A stretch of 20,992 nt of DNA from Botryllus schlosseri (taxonomy: Eukaryota > Chordata > Ascidiacea > Stolidobranchia > Styelidae). The position numbers were made by a program, and so were the translations under genes. This document shows positions 8,232-17,944 of this stretch, one piece after another. Position 1 is the stretch's first letter. Every line of letters begins with the position of its first letter. The notes below the pieces were generated by a model. The model ran no database searches. It was given only the letters and a program-made list of their open reading frames with translations, and was not told the DNA's origin. The DNA lies in NCBI GenBank assembly GCA_000444245.1, contig ATSW01015720.1:1-20992 (forward strand). Direction: 5' to 3'.

Positions 8232-8700
8232 AGATGGCGTGATTTTTGCAAGATGCAACCATAAATAACTGTGGTAATGTAAATGTTACAAGGGCATGTT
8301 AACGCATAGGAAAATATAAACTTTAGCAAAATGGCGAAATTCGACTGCGAGTGGTGGTTTAATTACGCAGGAGTACGGAGGATAGCGACAAAAATTTGCC
8401 TGATGAATGTTCGGATGTGCGACAATTCCTACTTTATGGAGATAGGGAATTGCTCCTGGTGAGGGTGGCGTGACTTTTGTGCAATAAGGCCATAAAAATT
8501 GGTGGGAAAGGAAACGTTGCAGTGGTAGATTGATTCATTGGAAATAATTAACTGCAGCAAAATGGCGAAATTTGACTGAAATTGGGGGTTTAATCACGCC
8601 GGAGTACGAATGATAGCGACAAAAATTTGCTTGATGAATGTTAGGATGTTCGTCATTTCCTACTTTACGAAAATAAGGAATTGCTCCTGGTGGTGGGGGA
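8232..8700 (+). repeat. tandem duplication, ~231-bp unit, two copies
   Basis: Unit one (8232-8462) and unit two (from 8463) align along their length. Matched landmarks are TGGCGTGA...CCATAAA, then AGCAAAATGGCGAAATT, then GGAGTACG.ATAGCGACAAAAATTTGC, then TGATGAATGTT.GGATGT and GGAATTGCTCCTGGTG. The copies differ at perhaps a fifth to a quarter of positions with small indels. A third copy may begin near 8692 (GGTGGGGGAGG) but fades. There is no coding potential. This could be part of a satellite or minisatellite, or the subrepeat of a transposon. Confidence 0.8.
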
Positions 8701-8719
8701 GGATATATGCGTGTCAACG

Positions 8720-9410
8720 ACCTTCCGCTCAAAACTGGATATAACTCGGGGCGCAGGATCAAAAAATTCAGTTCACTCTACACAGAGCTGAACGGGCATG
8801 AAGAATCTAGAAAGTTAACAGAGTTGACTAAGATTATGACAAGTTAGTCAGATCTTATAGACAATGACTGTTGTACTTGATAGATAATAATTAGTTCATG
8901 CCATGCGGATGGATAAATGCAAGATGTCATCCTAAGTGCTGTCGCGTTATAATTTTGTTAAATTTAATAGATTGATGTTGGATATTGAGCTGATATAATC
9001 ACAGCATTGGAGGTCGAGCAGTGTGGCTAATCCAGGATTGGGTTACACTGCCGATAACTGGGCTATTAATCTCTTGATTGTTTTCGGTCAAATACCATGG
9101 AATGGTGGGGCATGTAAGCAACAATATAAAAATATTATTAAAGGTGTCATAGTAATATAAATGTCTTAACGGCTGATATCATCACATCTTTGGAGCGCAC
9201 CACTGCGGTATTCAGTAGCCAGTACCCTTAATTGTCCTTAATAACAGGGATATAAGGACCCACGATGTAACTAATAAGGGCTAATTGTTGACATAAAGAC
9301 TTGCTTAGATAACGGAGTACCAAGCTACTACCATCTGATCTAATACTATTCTCTATGAGACGTGAATAGTTTGTTGTCCCTATATTTATGACCAAGTCAC
9401 GGCGTTCCGA
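8720..9410 (+). other. non-coding, no feature seen
   Basis: No open frame with family motifs, RNA gene or repeat was recognised in this stretch. Confidence 0.45.
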
Positions 9411-9475
9411 GTCAACTTGAGTCATTCTCATTTTGTCATCGAGTCTGCCTAAGTCCGAGTAATTCTACGCGGGTT
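9380..9475 (+). repeat. GACTCG/GAGTC-type repeat cluster 1
   Basis: Several interleaved GAGTC-type words (CCGAGTCAACTTGAGTCATT, ATCGAGTCTGCC, GTCCGAGTAA) occur within about 90 bases. Similar clusters recur at about 11180, 12880 and 13265, so this is likely a remnant of one dispersed repeat family, here in the opposite sense to the others. Confidence 0.4.
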
Positions 9476-9734
9476 CGCGTCCAAATCACAATAGACTTAC
9501 AAATTTCAGTCATGAATCATCTAAGGGTCCGGATTTATCTTCATAAAATAGAGTTGTGGCAAAATATTGAATCTTTACCGCATGGTAGGGTTTGCAATTG
9601 ATGTGATAGTTAAGTTTGATGAATAATCTCAGACTCTCGAAGCAATTTGAGAAGGAATTTTAACTTCTTAACATAAAAAGATATATGTCTGTCACTTACA
9701 AATTGTCAAATACTTGAAATTCTAAAATGTCTTC

Positions 9735-9768
9735 GCGGGCCGCACAGAATAATCTGGCGGGCCGCGTG
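9735..9768 (+). repeat. GC-rich GCGGGCCGC repeat scrap (possible hAT remnant)
   Basis: Two copies of GCGGGCCGC (9736-9744 and 9758-9766), separated by ACAGAATAATCTG, stand out from AT-rich surroundings. Paired GCGGGCCGC words with an AATAAT-type spacer are a hallmark of a widespread animal repeat that I associate with hAT elements. That attribution is from memory and tentative. Confidence 0.35.
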
Positions 9769-9769
9769 T

Positions 9770-11170
9770 TTGAGATCTTTGAGTAAGTCAAAGCACTTGT
9801 AGTGACATAAATGGACGCTCGTAACCGCAAGTACTATAGACCGCAAATCGTAATTTTGCACGACCATATATGATGTCACAATAAATCAGTGTACGTACAT
9901 AGTATCTTTAAATTACTACTAGGCATATACAATACACACCCAATTGGCACGAGAAGGCACTTCAAATCAATACGTGCGCTCAATGTAGGCCTGCCGCGTC
10001 AAAATACTGATGTGCCGCCTTCCGCAATGCACTCATTACTACCAAAATAAATAGTAATTTATAATGATACATATATTCAAGTCTGACTGAAACAAGAACA
10101 ATAACATTGTGGGACTTTACCGACTTAGCATTCTAGTTTAAACAAATCGAATAAAATCAAAATCGATGCTGCTGTGAACCTGATATAACGTTGCGCAGTT
10201 GAAGCATATTTCGATCAACGTTTTCAACAAGATTGGTGCTTGTAATTAAATCGGCGCCTGGTAAAACTTCGATAGTACAAAAAAGAACTGATGCTCACTT
10301 TTCTATAAAGGGGAGAGAGAAAATCAACGGGGCATTCATAACTATGATTATTATATTCACTCGCTGCGCTGATATCTCTACTATACAAAATAAATTCTAA
10401 ACACTCGCTCACTCATAATGTCGCCTGTGTCTAAAAAAAGTAGGGCTGATTCCTGCTAAAGACGTTTGCAAATACAATCATTTGCGGCAAATAAAGATAG
10501 TAGATCTGGAATTTTAAAAGTTTATAGAATCAGTCTGCGGTCGACGCGTCTCGCTACCGTAGCTGTTCCTTACATAGCCTAAATATAACAATATTGGTTA
10601 GCATAATTAACTACTGTAAAAGTGGTAATTTCAAGCGGCAGTAGCACAATCACCAACCTATTTAGTATCGAAGCTGACTCTCATTGTATACCGCGCATTG
10701 CACAAGGTTTACAATAACATTAAGACTACAAGAAATGCCAGTAATTTTATAGTGTGTACTAATATACATAATTCCATGGTCTCTAGAGTCACTGGCCTCA
10801 AGCAATTTGGGTTGGCCTGATTTGACCAATCATTCAATGACAATGCGCTTTGTTGGGCATATATTTGACATAGTGTCACGAAGGTATGGATCGCGGGCTA
10901 AGGGTACAAAATTACGGCCAATGCTAGCGTAAACTATAGCGTTCTATTAAATCCTTTATTTCGGTTTGATAAAACAAACTAAGAACGGTGCGTTTACTAA
11001 AATGGATTATTAATTTACTTATATGTGAACCATACAGCGCATTATCTGTGTGCCTATTTAACAATGTATATTCATGGGTCAGATGCCAATGACCACTCGA
11101 TCTGTATTGCAAAAATCTGATAGAGTACAATGATGTAATTACGTCTTATGCCTGGTAAAGGCAATTCGAT
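9770..11170 (+). other. non-coding, no feature seen
   Basis: AT-rich sequence with stops in all frames at short intervals and no recognisable protein, RNA or repeat beyond isolated GC-rich words near 9980-10025. Confidence 0.4.
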
Positions 11171-11177
11171 TTGAATC

Positions 11178-11285
11178 TTGATTTGACTCGAGTCGCCGTC
11201 AGTAATTGGTTGCCTTGACTTGACTCGATCAAAAGAGGCAGTGATTCGAAATGACTCATGACTCGAATGTTATGCCTAGGTTCAT
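11178..11285 (+). repeat. GACTCG-type repeat cluster 2
   Basis: TTGACTCGAGTCGCC, TGACTTGACTCGATC, ATGACTCATGACTCGAATG and similar words are packed into about 100 bases. The cluster resembles the one at 13262-13370, about 2.08 kb downstream, and sits at the matching position in the larger diverged duplication. Confidence 0.5.
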
Positions 11286-11589
11286 CATTCGCAATTTAAT
11301 AGTAATAATTTAAAATACAGTATTAGAATTGAGACACAACCAATAAGAACCGTAAATCAAAATGTGTTTTGACCCTGACTGGCTACGCTACTTCAATTAC
11401 TGCATTATGGTAGTTTTTACGTCAGGTAAGGAATTCTGCTTCAGGAAATCTGAGCTATCACATGAATAACTAGCTTAAAACAAGCCTTATGACTAAATGT
11501 ACCTTATAACGTCTAACTAGACCATTGGGCTAGGCGAATTGGGACATCGCAACTAAGTGGAATACAATATTACAGATGAGACAATACGG

Positions 11590-12260
11590 TATATATACCT
11601 ACCTTGGTGATGACTGGCTTTGGATTCAGGGTAATCCGGAGTTGGTATATCCTATATATTCCGTTGGAAAGGTATATCCTTTGCAAATTCTGGTATCTTC
11701 CAAAAATTAAGTTTATCCCGGTTGAGAAACACTTGCTTCTAGGTTCCAAAAAATTAACTAAACCTATAAATACAACTAGCCTAGTCTGTCTAAACTTAAG
11801 CATTGCGCTTTAAGTAATTCCATAACACGCTGTTGCCACAAACGAAGACGAGTCCATAAATAGCTTCCTGTACTGTCAAACTCATATTACGCTACGAGCC
11901 GGATAACAGTTGAATAATAACAATTCTGCTCAAGACGCAAAGTGATTGAACCACTTCAATGTTTTAAGCCACTAGTACTATAATATTGGAACCGTTCTCG
12001 AAGCTCCCTTAGGTGAAGATTACTAATATGGACACGGTATCTAAATCTGTGTGACAAGAGCCATCTCAATTACTTGGTCCTTCTAGAATATCTTTAATGA
12101 TGGAACAATACTTGGGGTGAGTCTGGTTATGCGCATTCGTATATATAAATATGACAAGATCAAGTATAGTTCAGGTCAAAGTGCGTTCCCATTAACACAA
12201 TAATGATCTGTATACTGGATATTGCTTTGTTGTTTTTTTAGTAACTAGGGCTCGCGCAAA
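11590..12260 (+). repeat. diverged direct duplication, copy A
   Basis: This region aligns in order with 13595-14290. Shared anchors are GGAGTTGGTATATCC / GGAACTGGTACATCC, ACGAGTCCATAAATAGCTTCC / ACGAGTCGCATAAATGACTTCC, TGTCAAACTCATATTACG / TGACAAACTCGTACTGCA, ATCTGTGTGACAAGAGC / ATTTGTGTGACGGGAGC, and GATGGAACAATACTTGGGG / AATGGAAAAATTGCTTGAG. The offset stays near 1.97-2.1 kb. Divergence is high, so the duplication is old. Confidence 0.7.
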
Positions 12261-12261
12261 C

Positions 12262-12875
12262 GCTGGTTATGTGCGCTCGGTGACTTGATGCGAGAATTTA
12301 AAAGATCGTGACGAAATGATGACATTGATTTGGATTGAAAATTAGTGTTTCTATTTTCACAATAATCTATCCGCACATGCTCAACAATACTATTCAGTAC
12401 TACCAGAAGTGATTACGACGCTGCAATGATCCAGCTACAGAAGCGAGAGGGATGTTCCTATAATCTGTCTGCGAAAGGCCGCGTACAACGAATTAATTTT
12501 GGAAAAATAATAAAATTTATCAGAATTAGACACTTGAGTTCCGCTCTAATTTAGTGAAATTGGACGACTTGACAATTCTAAAATCAGACTTGCACTGCAC
12601 CACGCTCAAGTTCATCTTAGCATGTAAACTGTAAGGATTATTAAGAAACTTATACCGTAGGCCGCGGTGCACATTTTATTGTCGTTAATTTACCTAACTC
12701 AGGACGGAGAATCAATTTCAAATGCATGGGCGATGCTGGACTAAGAAATAGATAGTCTAAACAAAACAGATATCAATTTCGATATGAAAGTTATTTTAAT
12801 ACTGGCTGATTGCGTCACTTTATTTACTAGAATTACCGAATTGCGTTTTATTAATTTAGGGTAAGAAGTAGTTTG
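12262..12875 (+). other. non-coding, no feature seen
   Basis: No open frame with motifs and no repeat partner could be recognised by eye. The stretch lies between the homologous part of copy A and repeat cluster 3. Confidence 0.35.
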
Positions 12876-12952
12876 GAGATGACTCGAGTCATTTGGGAAA
12901 AATATATTGACTCGTGTCTCGAAGCAAAATTTACGAGTCAATATCAAGTCAT
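12876..12952 (+). repeat. GACTCG-type repeat cluster 3
   Basis: ATGACTCGAGTCATTTGGG, TTGACTCGTGTCTCG and TACGAGTCAATATCAAGTCA lie within about 75 bases. The first word contains the palindrome TGACTCGAGTCA. Confidence 0.45.
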
Positions 12953-13261
12953 AAAATAAACAAGTGTCGAATAAATCACTGTAGCTTGCGTATGCTTGAA
13001 TGGCTTTGTCAGATCATAAATAAATTGACCGTAAATGAAACAATCAAGGCTGACGCTGTCGTGGTAGTTATCGCTTTGTTTCATTAGAAGGCTCAATGCT
13101 TACGTTGTGCAGTGTGTATCGTTTATATTTTGGTCAATAATGTCTGGCTGTAGCATTTAGCTTTACAATCGCTCACGTATTTTACTTGTGAGTGACTGAT
13201 ACAACATCTTTTGAATGTATAGTTAACTACATATTGGTTATTCAATTCAATGTGGATACCG

Positions 13262-13378
13262 AAATATTAATTTGACTTGAATTGTGATTTGACTGGTAAC
13301 TTTACTTGGCTTGATCCTATTAAGGGTCTGCCATGACTCGGGATGACTCGGGACTCAAAGGGAATCGATTTCAACACT
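13262..13378 (+). repeat. GACTCG-type repeat cluster 4
   Basis: Repeated TTGACTTG/ATGACTCGGG words lead to TTTCAACACTG at 13368-13378. A CAACACTG end (CAGTGTTG on the other strand) fits the terminal CAGNG of hAT elements, but no matching opposite end was found. Confidence 0.45.
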
Positions 13379-13594
13379 GTTGTGAAGTATTGTTTCAAAA
13401 GGTCTGCGCTAAAGTAGCATACCCCTCAAAATTAATTATATTTTCGAAAACCAAACAATACAGTTGGTTTATCGCCGACTAGTAAATGATTAGGATACAT
13501 ATCACAATCAAAGGGCATACAGTATCACACTAAAATAATATTCTACCATGTTGCTAGCTCGTCTGTGTGTTAATCTATACTGAACCATAAACCT

Positions 13595-14290
13595 ATCTTT
13601 ACAATAACTGGTCTTCGGCTCATTGTATTACGGAACTGGTACATCCCTGTAAATCCTATTCGAAGGTTACACCATGTTGCCAGTTCTGGTACATCCCATA
13701 GTACGTGTTAAAACGAGCTCTTGTCCATAATTCTAAAACTAAAATTACTTTGTCTTAGCTAAACCCTGAAGCCATAATGCGACGCCAAGCATGCACGACA
13801 GCAAGGACGAGTCGCATAAATGACTTCCTTAATTGACAAACTCGTACTGCATTGCGAGGCGAATGTTATTGATTACTGACAATTGTGTACGTTACAAACT
13901 ATAAGAGCTATTAAACTGTAAATCTACTATAAGTCATGACAAACCTCGGCTTTGATAAATCGTACCGTTTTCAAACCTTTTTCGCGTACTGAAATACTGT
14001 TCAGAAATAAGTGTGCTTGCTGGTGCCATATTAGGAATGTTCATTTCCAAATTAGTGCGTCGGTAACCTCTACAATATTAACTCAAATATATTCTGCTTG
14101 TCAGGACATGATTATAATTCACCAGAAATTGCTGTGCGGGTATGGAGATTTGTGTGACGGGAGCTGCCTCCGTCAGTTGGTCCATCCAAAATAGTGTAAA
14201 TAATGGAAAAATTGCTTGAGGCAGTTCTAATTATACGTGTTCATTGATAAGAATAACAATAAACGACATGATTTTTTTTACGCTAGGCAT
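13595..14290 (+). repeat. diverged direct duplication, copy B
   Basis: Partner of 11590-12260 with the same order of anchors and an offset near 2 kb. Upstream cluster 4 corresponds to cluster 2, so the duplicated block probably includes them and spans roughly 11180-12260 and 13262-14290. Confidence 0.7.
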
Positions 14291-14499
14291 TTTTGATTAA
14301 ATTAATATAGGGGCAATAAGCAGAAATAAGACGTGAAAGGTATTTTCCCATATCACGTTTTAACCATAGTATATTTGTTTATATATAAGTACGATTGAGA
14401 GCAAAAGGCAAAGTGTATGTCCGTAATGGAAGGGATCAAATTGGACAAATATTTTTAAAATAGAAGGAAAATTGGCCGGATTTAAATCTACTCAATTAA

Positions 14500-14935
14500 A
14501 TAAATAGATTATAAAATATTACTTAGCAAGCTTGGACAAGGGTGGATGTGCTTGCCGCAGTGTCCATTAGCAGAGATGTAGAACAGGTATTTTGAGCTAT
14601 GGTCGCATGTCTACACCCACAAAAGTACGTTTTAAGTATTGTTGAAGACGGCGTAGGAATTATAGACAGATACTTCGGCAGACTAAACGCTGGCCCGCGA
14701 ATATTAGACAATTGTGAGAAATTTTTTATTATCAGAGATAAGGGCCAGGATACTCTTATAATGGTTATTTGGCTTCTGCGGGTAGTAAAAACTACATTTT
14801 TAAGTTGTATTTTGCAAGGGTAGTTACTCGAAACAGATTGGTTTTGTGGAAAAGATGAATGGTTCATTAATAGAGTATTAGTAGTGGTAACACAGACTAT
14901 TTAAAAACATAAAAATGAGTGTCGTTCTATATCAG
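14500..14935 (+). pseudogene. decayed MLH3-like (MutL GHKL ATPase) copy
   Basis: Translation of 14602-14820 shows a MutL-homologue signature. HPQKYVLSIVEDGVGI (ATP-binding DNGxGM-like loop, here EDGVGI) leads through DRYF (NRYFTSK in MLH3), RILDNCEKFF (LENPRFYGF) and GQDTLIM (GEALANI) to KTTFLSCILQG (MKTFVKLFQSG). Upstream, ATAAATAGATTA near 14499 and GCAAGCTTGGACAAGGG fit the MLH3 start (IKxL...AKLRSG). Downstream, GTGGTAACACAGACTATTTA fits VVTDLF. These pieces lie in more than one frame, with in-frame stops (for example TAG at 14524, TGA at 14593) and a stop at 14821. MLH3 is a mismatch-repair and meiotic-recombination protein. The uninterrupted stretch without introns suggests a retrocopy, but an isolated old exon is possible. 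Confidence 0.4.
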
Positions 14936-14939
14936 TACA

Positions 14940-16620
14940 AAATAATGTACTAAGTAGCAGTGCGCGTTAGTTATTGTATCTTCTAGAAAGGTTGATGCAA
15001 ATAAACCTATAATGGTCGGTCGTTGTCAAAGATCAAACATGACCGCAAGGCGATTTGAGTGGCTGCAGGATGCATCGAAATTTGACCCTATATTTTCTGG
15101 CCAAAAGCAGTTGGGAAGTGACAATTGAAAAAGCGGTCGCATTATATTGTGATTATGAAATTGAAATGAGTTGTCGCATTTGGTGACAAAGCTATGCGAA
15201 TTGGAGCATAATTAAGAGATTCAGAATAGTTTGATCCGTGGGTTATTGGCGCCACTATGCGGCTGGTTTAAGCCAAGCAAAAATGCACGTAATCAAAATG
15301 GCGCAAAATCGCACTTGTAAAATGGCGCATTTAGTTTTTTAACTACATGCCATGTAAGCCGCTTGATTTATGTCACTTTTAGCTTTAATGTCAAGTTTTG
15401 AAAATGAATGAATGCCTAATGTAATGTCCGAGTTAGATTGAATCAATGAAATAAAATAGATTGGTGTACAGCCCGCAGCCTTTTGTGTAGTGCTCGTGGA
15501 GAGACCGTTGACGATGGACCGCGAGCAAGAAGTTTTGATGTATGAGGGTCGTAGCTTATTAATTAGAATATACAGACAGCTGAACATCTAGGAATATACA
15601 GTAACTAATTTGCTAGGTAGTAAGCGCACATCTAATCAGTACTTCCTCAATTTGCGTGCCGCACAGAAGGTCACGAGCCCGAAGATTTAACCTAGTCTTT
15701 GGGATTTTCGCGTAAATACTGATCAAATACGCCCATCCGAGGCTAGTTATTATTTATTGTGCAGATTAAGAGTTATCAAATTTTCCATTGTCAATCTTAG
15801 GAAATGGCGTCACGCGCTTTGTGTTGAGGCTCTATCTTGTACGCTGACAGTTCACGATTATTTAATGGCGAGCCGTGTCTGCAAAGAAAGTTGGTGATTT
15901 GTTGTTGTGATAAAACAGGAGGGATAAGGTTCAATGAAAATTCGTTACTATATACAAAAGATAGAAAACAAATCACGCAATATTTAAAAGCTAGGAATAT
16001 GCTTCACGCAAGGCCTGGTCAGTCAGTCAGATATACGGCCTGATCAATAGAAATAACAATATCCATGGGTTAGTATTCAATCCGCAAAATAATTTAGTTT
16101 AATAATGAATGAACAGCCACAAAGAAGATTGTAGAATAATAAAACTTCGCTCAAATTGAGGTACGAATGATTGACAATGAAATTTGAAGACTTGTATTGC
16201 ACGACGCGGTGTGTGGACATTGACTTTTTCCGCAAAAAGGGGTAATCTTTTAAAAATCAGGTATATGAACTATACGATGGTGTTCAGATTGTAATTGCTA
16301 TAAACCAGATTATAATTACGGCACTCCATGACCATAAATTGAACGGATGGCTAGGCTCTAAAGGGCCAGAATCGTTTCACGAATTAGTATTGATTATGGA
16401 TAGTGAATTTGGAAACTTGAACAACTTTTCCTAAAAATTTTTGCGTAATAAATAACTCTTAGCCGTCAAATATTTCAGATGCGCAATAATTGTAGCAATG
16501 AGCATGTCGTCACTGGACATTGTTGCGCCACAGTTCACCAAGACTCGTCAAAATAAATATAATCTTCCTGCTGGTTACTTGGAAAATTAATGACACATGG
16601 GCTTATTGCATTTCCACAGG
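14940..16620 (+). other. non-coding, no gene recognised
   Basis: Only short open frames without known motifs occur. Words such as AAAATGGCGCAAAATCGC near 15297 echo the AAAATGGCGAAATT of the 8.3-8.6 kb tandem repeat, but no longer alignment was seen. Confidence 0.4.
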
Positions 16621-16625
16621 CCTGG

Positions 16626-16656
16626 TATATATAGGGCTCAGCAACTACAATACATC
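16626..16656 (+). promoter_or_regulatory. TATA-box core promoter of the acidic protein gene
   Basis: TATATATAG at 16626-16634 is followed 28 bases later by an initiator-like CATCTC (A at 16654). This would give a 5' leader of only about 26 bases before the ATG at 16680. ATTGCATTTCC just upstream (about 16605-16615) is C/EBP- or octamer-like. The TATA-to-ATG geometry is good, but no transcript evidence is available. Confidence 0.55.
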
Positions 16657-16679
16657 TCTTTGTTGGTACAATTGTGGCC

Positions 16680-17213
16680 ATGACAAGTGCTGAGGCCATG
16701 GAGCCCTCTGTTCTAGATGAACAGATTTGGACCGGAAGGTGGATTGTTGTTTTAAAAAATATAGATGAAATTCTCAAATCATGCCAACCATCGCCTGAAG
16801 CAGAAGATAGTAATACCAAAAAGTATGAAAGGGAGGAGAATAAACAAGAAATTGACGAGGCCATCTTGCAAAGCTATTTTGAAAGGAACCCTTCGATTTG
16901 GGGAGACGATACCGATTCGGAATTAAATCTAACAGACTCGGATGAAAGTTTGAGTATCTCGTCGGATACCGACTCCGGACATGATGTTATAGAATCCTAT
17001 CTTTTCCCAGATCATGAGTTAAGACCTGGTCCTAATTCCGAGTCCGGTGATTTGACAGACTCGGATGAGAGTTTGAATACCCTACCCGATACTGACTCCG
17101 GATTGAATAGTAGCGAATCTGATCTATCCTCAGATCATGAACAGCTACTACCTCTAGACGAGGAAACTCTCATGCGCTATGATAGATTTTGGCGTCCCTG
17201 GGAGGATGCATAA
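16680..17213 (+). CDS. acidic Ser/Asp-rich protein with internal 41-residue duplication
   Basis: The ATG at 16680 (GGCCATGA context) gives 177 residues in one exon. Residues 1-35 look structured, with WTGRWIVVLKNIDEIL. From about 76 the chain is highly acidic. Two copies of an LTDSDESL...DTDSG...DHE unit begin at residues 84 and 125. Their DNA is nearly as similar as the protein, so the duplication is fairly recent. Several S/T-D-x-E/D sites suit casein kinase 2. The C-terminus RYDRFWRPWEDA has aromatic residues among acids, as in activation domains. No homologue is recognised; an acidic transcriptional regulator or linker protein is speculation. A strong TATA box upstream and an ATTAAA 103 bases after the stop frame a compact transcription unit. 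Confidence 0.65.
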   Translation: MTSAEAMEPSVLDEQIWTGRWIVVLKNIDEILKSCQPSPEAEDSNTKKYEREENKQEIDEAILQSYFERNPSIWGDDTDSELNLTDSDESLSISSDTDSGHDVIESYLFPDHELRPGPNSESGDLTDSDESLNTLPDTDSGLNSSESDLSSDHEQLLPLDEETLMRYDRFWRPWEDA

Positions 17214-17315
17214 TATTTAAGAGCTTGGTGACCAAAATGTACAAATCCGTAGGAACCATAATTTGCGTTGTGTGTACAAAAATGTCATGTTCTCTTATTG
17301 TTTTGCAAGAATATT

Positions 17316-17321
17316 ATTAAA
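17316..17321 (+). terminator. poly(A) signal ATTAAA
   Basis: ATTAAA lies 103 bases past the stop at 17213, with a GT-rich run (TCTGGTTGTTGACA) about 20 bases on. It is likely the 3' end signal of the acidic protein gene. Confidence 0.5.
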
Positions 17322-17344
17322 CAAGTTATGCTGCGTACATCTGG

Positions 17345-17944
17345 TTGTTGACATAATTGAGTACTAAAATAACAGTGTTAGTATATTTGACAGATTTATG
17401 AAGTATATAATAGACCGGTGGCTTGCACAAGATAGGAGATGAGTCATAGAAGCCTCAGACTCAAATGTGCTAGCGGGACATTTCCTAGTTTAGGTGATAC
17501 CGCGGGCCGTAGCATCAGTAATCTGAATATTCGATATGAGGGTTCCAACTCAGTCTTATTTGATGAATACTTGCAGATGAGCATTCAACAAACATAGTGA
17601 ATTTGTGATTTGTTATATTATTCAAGGTTAACACAAAAAATCATAACATTTTCGAATAATTTGAAAAATTTGGATCCGGCTATACCTGATCTAGCCAATA
17701 GATCATAAATCATACACCAGTTCTATTTGCAGTACCTTATCTAATATTTAATCCGAATCAGCGTGTGTAGTTATTATATAATTATTCAATCAATCTGAAA
17801 CCCAGTAATTTGATGGGGTCGCATCAAATCTATTTGCAATTCTAAAATCACAAAGGTTGATGACAATATTAGACGGCATCCTCGAATGAAACAAAATATT
17901 ATTCTCTTAAGGTGTAGAAATAACAAGGTGCCATAAATTAAAGA
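17345..17944 (+). other. intergenic, AT-rich, possible regulatory region
   Basis: No coding sequence is evident. A pyrimidine-rich TTATTCTCTTAAG (AG at 17910-17911) lies 34 bases before the next ATG and could be a splice acceptor. TTATATAATTATT near 17774 is a weak TATA candidate. Confidence 0.3.

Noticed and set aside
9465-9490. GGGTTCGCGTCCAAATC as a tRNA T-arm
   Set aside because: No acceptor stem, D-arm or anticodon arm can be folded around it.
14523-14867. Minus-strand 114-codon frame
   Set aside because: The opposite strand shows MLH3-like motifs over the same bases, so this frame is antisense by chance.
16930-17100. GACTCGG words in the acidic gene as another member of the GACTCG repeat family
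   Set aside because: They encode the repeated Asp-Ser codons of the protein and lie in frame; no flanking repeat sequence is shared with the non-coding clusters.
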